Shown: piece after piece, positions 40,923 through 49,965 of the stretch | Layout: each line of letters opens with the position of its first letter | Position numbering within the stretch: position 1 is the stretch's first letter | Source: an uncultured Christensenellaceae bacterium | Lineage (GTDB): Bacteria > Bacillota > Clostridia > Christensenellales > CAG-314 | Length of the DNA: 64,000 bases | Direction of reading: 5' to 3' | NCBI GenBank assembly: GCA_910586625.1 | Contig: CAJUIZ010000003.1 | Coordinates: 97,841-161,840 of the forward strand | Position numbers and translations under genes: made by a program | The notes under the pieces: generated by a model | The model's database searches: none | What the model was told of the DNA's origin: nothing | Seen by the model: the letters and a program-made list of their open reading frames with translations, nothing else

Positions 40923-41450
40923 TCAGCGTTGCTCGGCTTTACTTAAAGATTGAAAGCTTATGCGCGCCTGTGTAAAGGCTTGGTATTTGCGCCTGTCGCG
41001 AAGCAGCCTGCGCCGCTCGATGAAAAACTGGTCGACAGCTTCCCACACGAACACCCAAGCGAATATGTCCACTACTTCCGTCCAGATGGCGCTTGCGAAA
41101 AAGTGATCGAGCAGCAGCATTGCCGCAAGAGCTATAACGCCTATTACAGTGAACACAACGGATACTATAAGGTTACGCTTCAATTCCGTATCCGAACCGT
41201 CCGCCTTCAAACGGAAATAGTTGCGAATTGCGCTGTCGTATACGGGCTTTTCGTTATCGTCTATACAGTCGCTGTGAACGTTAAGCTCTATTTGCCGCTT
41301 CGGCATATGCTTGGCGGCGCCGTTTTCCAAAAACTCCGCTACGTCCGACGAAATTACGGGCGCGTCCGTTGCGGAATAGGGCGAAAGAAATTCGGAGTCG
41401 TTTAGCACCGTCATATTTATTACGTACGGTGTATCGGTTACTTTGTTCAT
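40923..41450 (-). CDS. Hypothetical two-TM protein, 175 aa
   Basis: A soluble N-terminal half (about 1-90) is followed by two TM segments (about 95-120 NLIVSVVFTVIGVIALAAML; about 128-145) and an Arg-rich tail (ERRRLLRDRRKYQAF). The ATG at 41450 has GGGG 9 nt upstream; a TTG six codons earlier is rejected. The sequence DAPVISSDVAEFLENGAAKHMP suggests a charged scaffold-like region. Co-transcribed with the methyltransferase. Function unknown. Confidence 0.7.
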   Translation of the reverse strand: MNKVTDTPYVINMTVLNDSEFLSPYSATDAPVISSDVAEFLENGAAKHMPKRQIELNVHSDCIDDNEKPVYDSAIRNYFRLKADGSDTELKRNLIVSVVFTVIGVIALAAMLLLDHFFASAIWTEVVDIFAWVFVWEAVDQFFIERRRLLRDRRKYQAFTQARISFQSLSKAEQR

Positions 41451-41519
41451 ATCAGCATACCCCAGCAATAATATAGCAAAATGATACCACAGGGCAACTG
41501 CTCAGTCAACAAAAAATTT

Positions 41520-41608
41520 ACAAGGTTTCGCTTCGCCGAACTTCTCCACTACGCTCCTACGTCGCTTCGGTCGAAGTGACATATTAAATAGTTGGTCGAG
41601 ATGACATC
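41520..41608 (+). repeat. Dispersed REP-like repeat, copy R5, with partial tandem end
   Basis: ACAAGGTTTCGCTTCG, CTTCTCC, CGGTCGAAGTGACAT, then a second end unit TTGGTCGAGATGACAT about 24 bp later. The end duplication parallels copy R3. Confidence 0.85.
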
Positions 41609-41641
41609 GTTTTATTGTACGCATTAAAACAGTTTCGTACG

Positions 41642-41938
41642 CTATATCCTAATTATCACCTTTGTGCCGTCGGAAGAATCGACTTCCACAAGATTGAAAT
41701 GTCCGTTGCGCTTTATTACCGTTTTTAGGCATTTGTACAACGTTTTTAGCAGGTCGCGGTTTACGAAATCCGCCGAAATTACAGGCGTTTTGCCGTCTTT
41801 CGCATTGCTTTCTATACCCTTGCGGATAATTTTTAACATAAGGCGGCTTTTTAGCAGAGAATTCGGCAGTGCAAGGCTAATACGCTTGAAGCCGTGTTTT
41901 TCACGGCGGTTTTTGCCCACCTTTACCTTTATTTTCAT
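41642..41938 (-). CDS. Hypothetical basic protein, 98 aa
   Basis: Starts MKIKVKVGKNRREKHGFKRI and is strongly basic. The C-terminal NLVEVDSSDGTKVIIRI resembles the C-terminal strand motif of the preceding gene (MVEVESGDGDFVEIWVE), so both probably carry the same YvlB/SHOCT-like beta module, one negative and one positive. The start codon overlaps the upstream stop (TAATG). It may be a partner or antagonist of that regulator; this is inference. Confidence 0.7.
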   Translation of the reverse strand: MKIKVKVGKNRREKHGFKRISLALPNSLLKSRLMLKIIRKGIESNAKDGKTPVISADFVNRDLLKTLYKCLKTVIKRNGHFNLVEVDSSDGTKVIIRI

Positions 41939-42426
41939 TATTCTACCCAGATTTCCACGAAGTCGCCGTCGCCGCTTTCCACTTCTACCATTTTGCCTAT
42001 TACGCCCTGCTCGATAAGCGCGAAAATCTGCTTGAAATCGACGTTACTCAGCACGTCCTTGCCCTGAATTTGCGGCATAGCAGCGTCGGAATCCACAAAC
42101 GCCTTGGCAAGGGCAAGCGGAATATTAACCTTTACCTTGTCGCCGTCTTTGCTAAGCACCTTTATGCGGAAAAACATATTGTTGATATCCTTGCGCCGAT
42201 ATTCGGGCACATAGGAAGTTTCCGCCGTTTTACCGAGAAGCTCGTTTAGCGTAACGCCCAAAATATCGGAAAGCTCCGATAACACGGAAATGTCGGGCGC
42301 GGACGCGTCGTTTTCCCACTTGGAAACCGCCTGCGCGGTGATGTTAAGCTTTGTCGCAACTTCTTCCTGAGTTAAAGACGCATTTTTGCGCAGTCTTTGA
42401 AAACGTTGACCGAATGTTTCGTTCAT
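41938..42426 (-). CDS. XRE HTH regulator with SHOCT-like domain
   Basis: 162 aa. N-terminal HTH_3 (about 8-62; LTQEEVATKLNITAQAVSKWE), then about 85-160 with KVKVNIPLALAKAF and GKMVEVESGDGDFVEIWVE, the pattern of the YvlB-N/SHOCT-like module seen in envelope-stress genes. It forms an operon with the 98-aa gene through an overlapping TAATG. Upstream 42427-42669 holds AT-rich inverted repeats but no clear consensus promoter. Confidence 0.85.
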   Translation of the reverse strand: MNETFGQRFQRLRKNASLTQEEVATKLNITAQAVSKWENDASAPDISVLSELSDILGVTLNELLGKTAETSYVPEYRRKDINNMFFRIKVLSKDGDKVKVNIPLALAKAFVDSDAAMPQIQGKDVLSNVDFKQIFALIEQGVIGKMVEVESGDGDFVEIWVE

Positions 42427-42669
42427 AATTTTTCTCCTTTTGCCGAGCCGAAACGTTTAATCGGTATACGGCAAATAAAATGTAATTGCCGAAATACCGA
42501 CGAACGCCGAAAACGCCTATGCAAGTAAAACGAGTTCGGCTGTTCGGTCACCTTCGACACTAACATTGTACTCCGTTTTACGCAGAAAGAACAGCGACTG
42601 TTTGTTGAGTTTGAAACATTTTATCCAACCAAAGGTTGATTTTTCACTCAACCGTCGGTTGTTTTTACG

Positions 42670-44034
42670 TTATTTGCCCGCCTTGTAAAAGCTGTCTGGG
42701 TTGTCGACGGCGGATATCGCGCCGTAGCCGCTTGAAGTCATATCAACTGTTATAACCGTTACGCCCTTTTCCATTTTGTTACCGTTTTCGTCCGTCCACA
42801 GGTCGGCGTTCCACAGCACTTGGTCGGACAGCCCGAACCACTTTGTTAAGAAAAACTCTCTGTCAAAAAACGGATAGGTGTGGTATCCGCAGCACAAGCC
42901 GTACCCCAAATACACCCCGTCGTAGAATCCTTTTAGCGTGTTTACGTGGTCGTGTCCGCAAAATACGCCCTTGGTGCTGTTCAATTCCTTGATATACCCG
43001 AAAACGTCGGGGTGGTCCGTTACTCCTTCGGCATTGCCCTGATAGTAAATGCCCACCGTGTAGCCGTCGTCGCCGTAGACGTATTCGGAATCCTTTTTGT
43101 CGCTTTCGCGCACTACGCCCGTAACGTCGCTCACCGTAACGTTCGGCAGCGCGTCCTTAACCGCTTGGGGAATTTCGTTACCCTTGGACTGCTCGTTGAT
43201 ATAGTACATATTTGCAAACTCTTTAAGCGGAATATGGAAGAACATAGACGACTGAATATCCGCCTTGATTGTTTGCAGTCCCTTTATCGCCCACTCGTAC
43301 CAGTCCATTTGGCTTTGGTGAATCCAGTCGTACACCCAATCCGTCAACGCAACGTTTTCCGCTTCGGGGTACATACCCGAATCCAGCATTACAAGGCTGT
43401 ACGCAAGGTTTTCCGCCTTCTTTTCGCCCTTGAACACGTTTACAAGATAGTTGCTTTCGCCGTAAATGTCGCTTGCGCCGCGGTTGAACAGGCAGTACTT
43501 GTACTTTGTAAGCAGCGTGTAAATAGTATGCTTGCTGCAATCAAACTGGCTGTCGTGATTTCCGTAAACGAACGCCCAGTACTGCTGACGTTCTTCCATA
43601 AAGTCGGCAAAGTACTTAAACGCGTCGTAGGTAAATACGGACAGCGTAAGGTCGCCGGTAACCACGCAGATATCCGGCTGCTCCGCCTTGATTGCGCGGT
43701 CGAGCAAATCCATTGTTTTTACGTCGCGAGTCCAGCTTCCGAACTTTATCTGCGGATCGGCAATCTGCATAATTTTTACCGATTCGGCGTTTTCGTCTAT
43801 GCTTATGGACGGAAACAAGTTGAGAAAATCCGCCGCGTTAAAGGCTTCGCTGTTATCCGCGTCGAACTGTTCCTTAACCTGCGCAAACTCGTACTCGCCG
43901 TACGTTTCCGCCGTCTTACTGTGAACCGCCCAGCGGATTCCGTATACGCATACGAAAATGAGAATAATCCCCATTATCGCTCCGAAAATCGACCAACCTA
44001 TTATAGCTTTCTTTTTGCTTTTGATTTTAGACAT
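42670..44034 (-). CDS. Membrane-anchored metallophosphatase
   Basis: 454 aa. A single N-terminal TM anchor (about 12-34; SIFGAIMGIILIFVCVYGI) precedes a calcineurin-type phosphoesterase domain on the outer face: metal motifs ADPQ (about 92), GDLT, GNHDSQ, FFHIP and GHDHVN, in family order. Likely a purple-acid or sphingomyelinase-like phosphodiesterase of surface or extracellular phosphate; substrate not deducible. Large inserts (about 200-330) add a C-rich CCGYH element. Single unit. Confidence 0.88.
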   Translation of the reverse strand: MSKIKSKKKAIIGWSIFGAIMGIILIFVCVYGIRWAVHSKTAETYGEYEFAQVKEQFDADNSEAFNAADFLNLFPSISIDENAESVKIMQIADPQIKFGSWTRDVKTMDLLDRAIKAEQPDICVVTGDLTLSVFTYDAFKYFADFMEERQQYWAFVYGNHDSQFDCSKHTIYTLLTKYKYCLFNRGASDIYGESNYLVNVFKGEKKAENLAYSLVMLDSGMYPEAENVALTDWVYDWIHQSQMDWYEWAIKGLQTIKADIQSSMFFHIPLKEFANMYYINEQSKGNEIPQAVKDALPNVTVSDVTGVVRESDKKDSEYVYGDDGYTVGIYYQGNAEGVTDHPDVFGYIKELNSTKGVFCGHDHVNTLKGFYDGVYLGYGLCCGYHTYPFFDREFFLTKWFGLSDQVLWNADLWTDENGNKMEKGVTVITVDMTSSGYGAISAVDNPDSFYKAGK

Positions 44035-44189
44035 TTTTAACCTGCCTGATATTGGATATTATTTATATATAATATCATAAACCCGCGCGTAAAGCAATAG
44101 CAACGCAAAGTTTTGCGCGCCGTTTGCCGTCAATTTGCACATTAAACGCGCCAACGGAAAGAATAAACGTAAAGTAAAGCAAAAAAGAG

Positions 44190-44218
44190 TTGATATCCGC
44201 GCCGATATGGTGTAAAAT
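44190..44218 (+). promoter_or_regulatory. Promoter of a 27-aa micro-gene
   Basis: TTGATA (44190-44195), 17 bp, TAAAAT (44213-44218), 20 bp before the ATG. Confidence 0.7.
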
Positions 44219-44238
44219 ATATCGCGACAGGAGCATTT

Positions 44239-44322
44239 ATGGCGAAAACGCAAATTCAACGGTATAACGCAATTCAAACGCAAAAAGTTTTGCGTTCGCT
44301 TGACTTTTCGAATAAGAATTGA
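44239..44322 (+). CDS. 27-aa micro-protein
   Basis: The ORF starts MAKTQIQRYNAIQTQKV and has 27 residues, Gln/Asn-rich and basic. A perfect ribosome site AGGAG is 5 nt before the ATG. A promoter sits directly upstream and a terminator starts at the stop codon, so it forms a complete tiny transcription unit. It could be a free peptide or a leader peptide controlling upp read-through. Not recognised as a known family. Confidence 0.55.
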   Translation: MAKTQIQRYNAIQTQKVLRSLDFSNKN

Positions 44323-44356
44323 CGCTTTGATTTTTTAATCAAGGCGTTTTATTTTA
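44322..44356 (+). terminator. Terminator of the micro-gene
   Basis: ACGCTTTGATT (44322-44332) pairs with AATCAAGGCGT (44337-44347; one G-T pair) around TTTT, then TTTATTTT. Confidence 0.85.
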
Positions 44357-44414
44357 CCGCGAACTAAGCTTTTGCATTTTACCGCTTACGCGCGGTAACA
44401 ATAAGGAGAAAACA

Positions 44415-45044
44415 ATGAACAACGTAACAATTATCAATCACCCGCTAATATCCCACAAGGTTGCGCTTTTACGCAGCAAAAGCACCAATACCAAGCAGTT
44501 CCGCGAGCTGGTTGAAGAAATTTCCGTACTGTTAACCTACGAAGCCTTCAAGGATATCCCCACTGTTTCCGTATCTGTGGAAACGCCGCTGGAAACCGCG
44601 GTTCAACAGACCATTGCGGAAAACTCGGTGGCGATTGTACCCATACTGCGCGCGGGACTGGGAATGGTCAACGGAGTGCATACGCTGTTTCCGACAGCAA
44701 AGGTAGGACACATAGGTATGTACCGCGACGAAGAAACCTGCACGCCGCGGGAATACTACTGCAAGCTTCCGCAAGGGATAGAAAACAAAATATGTATCGT
44801 GCTCGACCCGATGCTGGCTACCGGCGGAAGCGCGATTGCCGCTGTGGACATATTAAAGCAAAAGGGCGCAAAAAGCATAAAATGTATGCACATAATTGCC
44901 GCGCCGGAAGGCATAAAGGCTTTGCACCAAGCGCACCCCGACGTACAGATTTACTGCGCCGTGCAGGACAGACAATTGAACGGCGACAATTACATTCTGC
45001 CGGGGCTTGGGGATGCGGGCGACCGCTTGTTCGGAACCAAATAG
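44415..45044 (+). CDS. upp: Uracil phosphoribosyltransferase
   Basis: 209 aa, standard length. It salvages uracil to UMP with PRPP. The PRPP-binding signature VLDPMLATGGSAIAAVDIL is present, together with ILRAGLGMV and the C-terminal uracil loop LPGLGDAGDRLFGT. An AAGGAG ribosome site lies 7 nt upstream. No clear promoter is seen, so it may depend on read-through from the micro-gene. Family C and A repeats follow its stop. Confidence 0.97.
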   Translation: MNNVTIINHPLISHKVALLRSKSTNTKQFRELVEEISVLLTYEAFKDIPTVSVSVETPLETAVQQTIAENSVAIVPILRAGLGMVNGVHTLFPTAKVGHIGMYRDEETCTPREYYCKLPQGIENKICIVLDPMLATGGSAIAAVDILKQKGAKSIKCMHIIAAPEGIKALHQAHPDVQIYCAVQDRQLNGDNYILPGLGDAGDRLFGTK

Positions 45045-45061
45045 CCGACCAAACGCGCAGG

Positions 45062-45130
45062 TCGCTCGCGCATTCCGCTTTTGACTTCGATTCGCTTCCA
45101 CTCATAGGCGCAAAAGCGAAACACGCTCGT
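45062..45130 (+). repeat. Palindromic repeat family C, copy C3
   Basis: Outer arms TCGCTCGCGCATTCCGC and the CAAAAGCGAAACACGCTCG region pair over most of their length. It matches the reverse complement of C2 at most positions. Starts 17 bp after the upp stop. Confidence 0.85.
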
Positions 45131-45146
45131 TCTTGTTTTTAAGCGG

Positions 45147-45302
45147 TGGTCGCTACGCTTTGTGCTATCTACTTGTTTCCGTTGTGGTCGGACTATAAGG
45201 AAGCAAACATCCGTTTTGCTTCGTGTGTTAAACTTTCGATAGTGAGCCCCCTATCATACCCCGCAAGAGCGCGAAGGTCAGGTACACGCCCTGACTTCGC
45301 GG
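45147..45302 (+). repeat. Palindromic repeat family A, copy 1
   Basis: Opens with GGTCGCTACGCTTTGTGCTA and closes with a 34-bp tail (45269-45302) forming a stem, CGCGAAG-G-TCAGG with CCTGACTTCGCG. The tail is identical to copy 2 at 59378-59411; the middle differs. Non-coding. Confidence 0.85.
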
Positions 45303-45366
45303 AAAATCTTTTATAAATTTTCCGCAACCACTCTGCACTCTCAAACGGAGTAACAATAAAAGCAAA

Positions 45367-45420
45367 TGTCATCTCGACCAAGTGAGAACAACGTTCGAAC
45401 GCGCGGGGAGATCTATGCGA
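45367..45420 (-). repeat. Dispersed REP-like repeat, copy R6 (inverted)
   Basis: GTCATCTCGACCAAGTGAG to GGGGAGATCTATGCGA: reverse orientation of the family, with the AGATCTATGCGAGT end also seen in R8. Confidence 0.75.
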
Positions 45421-45444
45421 GTACAACGAGCCGCATTGTTTTTT

Positions 45445-45502
45445 ACAAGGTTTCGCTTCGCTGGATTTCTCCATTCGCTTTGCTCAGTCGAAATGACGTA
45501 TT
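45445..45502 (+). repeat. Dispersed REP-like repeat, copy R7
   Basis: ACAAGGTTTCGCTTCGCTGG, ATTTCTCC, a TTCGCTTTGCTC centre and AGTCGAAATGACGT. With R6 it forms an inverted pair around 45421-45444. Confidence 0.85.
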
Positions 45503-45608
45503 AAGAGTCTATCTATTGTAAAAATAACGGCGAACCGAAAATCGGAACGCCGTTTTGTTTGTAGATTATTGCAACAAGAATTTGTGAGCTTAGCAAAATA
45601 AATTTCTA

Positions 45609-46316
45609 TTACTGCTCCTTGTAGATTATCCGTCCGCAGTGCTCGCAGCGCATGTAGTCCTTGCTTGCAAGCTGCGCGTCAACTACCGCCTTGGGCATTT
45701 CCATACGGCAGCCGCCGCACTGACACCCGTTTACAAGCGGAACGAACACGGGATGAATCTGCCCGTCGCTTATCTTCTTGTATATTTCGAACACCGACGG
45801 ATCGATTGATTTCTTCAATTCCGACTGCTGCGCTCTAAGCTCGGCAATGTGCGGCTTCTGCGCTTCCGTAACCTTGTTGAATTCTTCTCCGCACTTATTG
45901 TACAAAGCGGTAATCTTGGGCATTTTGGCGTTTATGTCGTCGAGCGCTTTGAGAATTTCTTCCCCTTCGCGCGCTATGCGTTTAATATCCCGCTCCAATG
46001 CGTTCAGCGCGTCCAATTCGTCGTTGAGCTTCTTGGTCATATAGTTAAGCTCGTCTTCGCCTTCCACGTCCTTTATTTCCTTAAAGTACTCTTCCAACAC
46101 GGCGTTTACCTTGTCCATACTTTGACGCGTTTGAGCAAGCTGCGCGCGAAGATCCGAAGTCTTGGCTTCCGACTTGGCAACATTGTCTTCGCAGCTTTGG
46201 TAAAGAGACTTGTACTGCTTGCGCTTGATATAGAACTCGTTTTTGCGCAAATCTTTCTCGATGCGGTTAAGCTCCTTGTCGATATTTTGGTATTCTAACA
46301 TTTCCTTTTGAATCAT
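45609..46316 (-). CDS. Coiled-coil zinc-ribbon protein (CdsZ / COG1579 type)
   Basis: 235 aa. A long N-terminal coiled coil (about 1-165; heptads from IDKELNRIEKDL through LDALNALERDIK) precedes a C4 zinc ribbon (NGCQCGGCRMEMP and MRCEHCGRIIY). The family is conserved in Bacillota and is often next to trmK-rpoD-dnaG, as here; a nucleic-acid or chromosome-associated role is assumed. It follows trmK by 3 bp. Confidence 0.88.
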   Translation of the reverse strand: MIQKEMLEYQNIDKELNRIEKDLRKNEFYIKRKQYKSLYQSCEDNVAKSEAKTSDLRAQLAQTRQSMDKVNAVLEEYFKEIKDVEGEDELNYMTKKLNDELDALNALERDIKRIAREGEEILKALDDINAKMPKITALYNKCGEEFNKVTEAQKPHIAELRAQQSELKKSIDPSVFEIYKKISDGQIHPVFVPLVNGCQCGGCRMEMPKAVVDAQLASKDYMRCEHCGRIIYKEQ

Positions 46317-46319
46317 AAT

Positions 46320-46958
46320 TTATCTCCTTATTTCTTCCATAATTTTGCATACGAAGTTTAATCTGTCCGATACTTCAGAAGCGTTGCACCGCTCGAGAAT
46401 ACCGATAAGCTTCGTCCGTTCGTTTTCCAAATAAGCCCGAAAATCCGCCGACGGCTCTGCAAGATTGCCGCGCCCGAATTCCAACTCCGCTTCGGTCAGC
46501 TTACAGCCGCCGTCGCATTTTACCGCCGCTATAACGTCGTAGAATTTGCCGTCCGATATTTTGTCGTCTACTACGATATCGTAGCTGCGAGCAAGCCTTT
46601 CCCGCACGTCGCGCACGTTGCGCATAGGCTGCAAAACCAACGCGTCGGGCAAGGCTTCCGCGTTGTCCAAGATAGATATTATTTCCAATCCGCCCATACC
46701 GCAAATAGCCGCAGTATTCGTACGGATACGACCTATTCCGTCCTGACAAACGAAGGAAGCGCGCGCCAGAAGCCCTTCGGGGCAGTTTCTGCGGGCTTTT
46801 GCCAAGCATTCGTCTGATACGTCGACAAACACAACTCGGTTGGCCAAGCCGCGTTTAAGGGCTTCTATTCCGACGTAGCCGTGGTCGCACCCGACGTCTG
46901 CAAGCGTGTCGGAACACGGAATGACCGACACAAGCTTTTCCAACCTTTTGGTAAGCAT
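46320..46958 (-). CDS. trmK: tRNA (adenine-22-N1)-methyltransferase
   Basis: 212 aa. Class I methyltransferase: LADVGCDHGYVGIEAL is the SAM loop, VVFVDVSDECLAKA the acidic strand; ICGMGGLEII and LQPMRNVRDVRERL are TrmK landmarks. It methylates A22 of tRNA. It starts one base after the rpoD stop (TGATATG), so it is translationally coupled to rpoD, a common Bacillota order. Confidence 0.95.
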   Translation of the reverse strand: MLTKRLEKLVSVIPCSDTLADVGCDHGYVGIEALKRGLANRVVFVDVSDECLAKARRNCPEGLLARASFVCQDGIGRIRTNTAAICGMGGLEIISILDNAEALPDALVLQPMRNVRDVRERLARSYDIVVDDKISDGKFYDVIAAVKCDGGCKLTEAELEFGRGNLAEPSADFRAYLENERTKLIGILERCNASEVSDRLNFVCKIMEEIRR

Positions 46959-46959
46959 A

Positions 46960-48009
46960 TCAATCCAAATAATCGCGCAGCTTCTTGGACTTGGTGGGGT
47001 TGCGAAGCTTTCTTAAAGCTTTGGCTTCTATCTGCCTTATGCGCTCTCTCGTAACGTTGAATTCGCGCCCTACTTCTTCGAGAGTTCTCTGCTTGCCGTC
47101 GTCCAAGCCGTATCTCAAGCGTATGACTTTTTCTTCGCGCGGGGTAAGCTTGTGCAACGCCTGTATAAGCTGTTCGCGCAGCATAGACTGCGCCGCGGCG
47201 TCGCCGGGGGCTACCGTTTTGGTATCTTCGATGAAATCCACCAAATGGCTGTCTTCTTCTTCGCCTATCGGCGTTTCGAGACTTACGGGGTCCTGAGCTA
47301 TCTTTTGAATCTCGATAACCTTATCCGCGGGTATACCCATATACTCGCCTATTTCTTCGGGGGTGGGTTCGCGCCCCAGCTCTTGAAGCAGCGTGCGCTG
47401 CGCGCGAACCTGACGGTTAATTGTTTCAACCATATGTACGGGAATACGTATAGTGCGCGCTTGGTCGGCTATCGCGCGGGTTATGGCTTGACGAATCCAC
47501 CAAGTCGCGTAGGTGCTGAACTTGAACCCTTTGGTGTAGTCGAACTTTTCCACAGCCTTCATCAAGCCCAAATTGCCTTCCTGAATCAAGTCCAAAAACA
47601 GCATACCGCGACCTACGTAGCGTTTTGCTATGGATACCACCAAACGGAGATTCGCTTCGGACAGCTTTTGCTTGGCGTCTTCGTCGCCGTCTATCATTCG
47701 GCGGGACAGGTCGGATTCTTCTTCGCTGGATAGCAAAGGCACCTTGCCTATATCTTTAAGATACATTTTGACGGGATCGTCTACGGCTACGTCCCCGATG
47801 CTTTTGTACAGAGCGGAGTTATCCTTGTCGAATGTATCTACTATTTTAACCCCGTTATCTTCCAAAAATTTGTATATTTCGGCGTTTTGTTCGGGCGTGA
47901 GTTCCAGTTTTTCCAATCTCGTTTCGAGATCTTCGAAGGAAATCTTGTCTACTCCGCCAGTTTTTATCTCCGCAGCAAGCGCTTGAAGATAGTTTTGCGT
48001 CAGTTCCAT
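46960..48009 (-). CDS. rpoD: RNA polymerase primary sigma factor (sigma-A)
   Basis: 349 aa, the short Gram-positive form with a reduced region 1.1 (about 1-60). Region 2 is intact: DLIQEGNLGLMKAVEKFDY and FKFSTYATWWIRQAITRAI, recognising -10. Region 4 has VTRERIRQIEAKALRKLR, the -35 helix-turn-helix. It matches the many TTGACA-17-TATAAT promoters in this window. Follows dnaG by 25 nt in the dnaG-rpoD-trmK macromolecular synthesis operon. Confidence 0.98.
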   Translation of the reverse strand: MELTQNYLQALAAEIKTGGVDKISFEDLETRLEKLELTPEQNAEIYKFLEDNGVKIVDTFDKDNSALYKSIGDVAVDDPVKMYLKDIGKVPLLSSEEESDLSRRMIDGDEDAKQKLSEANLRLVVSIAKRYVGRGMLFLDLIQEGNLGLMKAVEKFDYTKGFKFSTYATWWIRQAITRAIADQARTIRIPVHMVETINRQVRAQRTLLQELGREPTPEEIGEYMGIPADKVIEIQKIAQDPVSLETPIGEEEDSHLVDFIEDTKTVAPGDAAAQSMLREQLIQALHKLTPREEKVIRLRYGLDDGKQRTLEEVGREFNVTRERIRQIEAKALRKLRNPTKSKKLRDYLD

Positions 48010-48034
48010 TATTAAGCGTACCCCCTTGGTAGGT

Positions 48035-49804
48035 TCAATTCAATTTTGTGGAAATCGAAGACAATTCGTTCAAAAGCTGCAAATCGTCCGGATTCCGTTT
48101 TATTTTTGCAAGCAACTCGTCGCGTTTGCGGCGAAGCTTTTCCTTTACTATAAGCTCGTAGCACTCGGCAAAGTACTGCGCGTTCTGCCTGTATCTGCTT
48201 TTACCGAAATCCACGTCGATAATCGCGGAATACTCCGATTCGGTTGCGTTCGGACACACGGTATACAGCATATCCGCCGAAGGCTTTACGCCCTGATTAC
48301 CGCAATCGATTAAATAATCGTACAAGTCGGACAAAAACAGAGTGTCGCACAGCGGCTTTTCGTTAATTACGGCGTAGTCTTCGCCTGCAAGCAGGCTTGC
48401 GGCTACGAAATACTTGGCGCGCGTTTCGGGAGAAAGCTGTTCCGACATTTCGGGAGCGGCTGCCGCGTCGTTCGGCTCTTCCGTAAGCTTACGGCGTATA
48501 TACTCCTGCGAAAAACCCGTTTTTAACGACACCGCCGTAATATACTGCGACTGGCGAACGTCGTCCAACTGTTTTAACATTATAAGCGCGCCTTTTACAA
48601 ACTTTGCGAGATTGTCGTTGCGCTTTGCCGTATCCGCCGTATCGGTTGGGAAGGCGTTTTCCAGCAGTTTAAGCTTGTAATCGGCAAGGGGAAGCGCGGC
48701 GTCAATTAGCCGTTCGAACGCGTCCGAGCCGTATTTTTTGATATACTCGTCGGGATCCAAACGCTCGGGAACGGACATAACCTTTACTTCCAAGCCCGCC
48801 TTGTCTAATATATCCAATCCGCGTACCGTCGCTTTCTGACCGGCGGAATCGCCGTCGTAGCATATGTACACCGTAGAAGTTAACCGAGACAGCCATTTGG
48901 CTTGATTATCGGTAAGACTCGTCCCCATACTGGCAACCGCGCGCTTAAAACCCGCTTGGTACATGGCAATGACGTCCATATACCCTTCGACAACCACTAT
49001 GTTGGGCAATGCCGACTGCTGCTTTTGTTCCTTGGCTATATTGATTGCGAACAAATTGTCTTTTTTGGAAAACAACGGCGTTTCGGAAGTATTCTTGTAC
49101 TTTCCGTATCTTGTGATATCTTCCGTCATACCGCGCCCGCCGAACGCTATAACTTTGCCCTGCATATTGAATATGGGAATTATCAGCCTGCGGGACAGCG
49201 CGTCGAATTTGTCGGAATTGCCGTCGGTAGACTTACGCTGAATAACTCCGCAAGCAAGACAATCTTCGTCGGAATAGCCTTTGCTTCTTAGATAGCTTAC
49301 CAGCGAACGGCTGTCTGGGGAATACCCTATGCCGAATTTCTTGACCGTATCTGCGGAAAAACCGCGGCTCTGTACGTAATCGCGAGCGGCTTGACCGCGC
49401 GGTCCGTAGTACTGCTTGTAGTAAAATATCGCGGTATCGCGGCATATTTCCAAGTAAACGTCCTGCTTTTTTTTACGGGCTGCGCGCTCGCCGTCCCGCA
49501 TGTCGGACGAAAGCTCCGGCATCTTGATATTGGCGCGTTTGGCAAGCTTTTCCAACGCTTCCATAAAAGTCAAGCTTTCGTACTCCTGTACGAATTTTAT
49601 AACGTCGCCGCTTACGCCGCAGCCGAAGCACTTGTATATCTGCATATTGCGGTTAACGTTGAAGCTGGCGGTTTTTTCTCCGTGAAAAGGACAGCGCGCC
49701 ATAAAATTGGTTCCGCTTCTGCGTAATTCCAAATATGAGCCGATTACGTCCACTATGTCGTTGGCGCGTTTAACCTGCTGTATAAAATCCGTCAAATCCG
49801 CCAT
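48035..49804 (-). CDS. dnaG: DNA primase
   Basis: 589 aa. It makes replication primers at the fork with DnaB. The N-terminal CHC2 zinc finger (Cys38, His41, Cys59, Cys62) is followed by the TOPRIM RNA polymerase domain (VVVEGYMDVIAMYQAG and YICYDGDSAGQKAT). The C-terminal helicase-binding region is from about 430. Opens the dnaG-rpoD-trmK operon. Confidence 0.97.
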   Translation of the reverse strand: MADLTDFIQQVKRANDIVDVIGSYLELRRSGTNFMARCPFHGEKTASFNVNRNMQIYKCFGCGVSGDVIKFVQEYESLTFMEALEKLAKRANIKMPELSSDMRDGERAARKKKQDVYLEICRDTAIFYYKQYYGPRGQAARDYVQSRGFSADTVKKFGIGYSPDSRSLVSYLRSKGYSDEDCLACGVIQRKSTDGNSDKFDALSRRLIIPIFNMQGKVIAFGGRGMTEDITRYGKYKNTSETPLFSKKDNLFAINIAKEQKQQSALPNIVVVEGYMDVIAMYQAGFKRAVASMGTSLTDNQAKWLSRLTSTVYICYDGDSAGQKATVRGLDILDKAGLEVKVMSVPERLDPDEYIKKYGSDAFERLIDAALPLADYKLKLLENAFPTDTADTAKRNDNLAKFVKGALIMLKQLDDVRQSQYITAVSLKTGFSQEYIRRKLTEEPNDAAAAPEMSEQLSPETRAKYFVAASLLAGEDYAVINEKPLCDTLFLSDLYDYLIDCGNQGVKPSADMLYTVCPNATESEYSAIIDVDFGKSRYRQNAQYFAECYELIVKEKLRRKRDELLAKIKRNPDDLQLLNELSSISTKLN

Positions 49805-49914
49805 AAATACGCTATGCTTGTCCCCTTTTTGTTATTTCACGAACTTTACCTACAAATAAGTACCGCGCAAACCGCAAAATTCCCCTAAGAATTTGCAAAA
49901 AAGTTAAAAATTAT

Positions 49915-49953
49915 TTCAAAAAATTATCCCGGCGGTTTTTCCGTCGGGATAAT
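49915..49953 (-). terminator. Terminator of lon
   Basis: The arms ATTATCCCGGCGG and CCGTCGGGATAAT pair except for one mismatch; on the minus strand TTTTTTG follows. Marks the end of the lon transcript. Confidence 0.88.
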
Positions 49954-49965
49954 CGTCTGTTTTTT

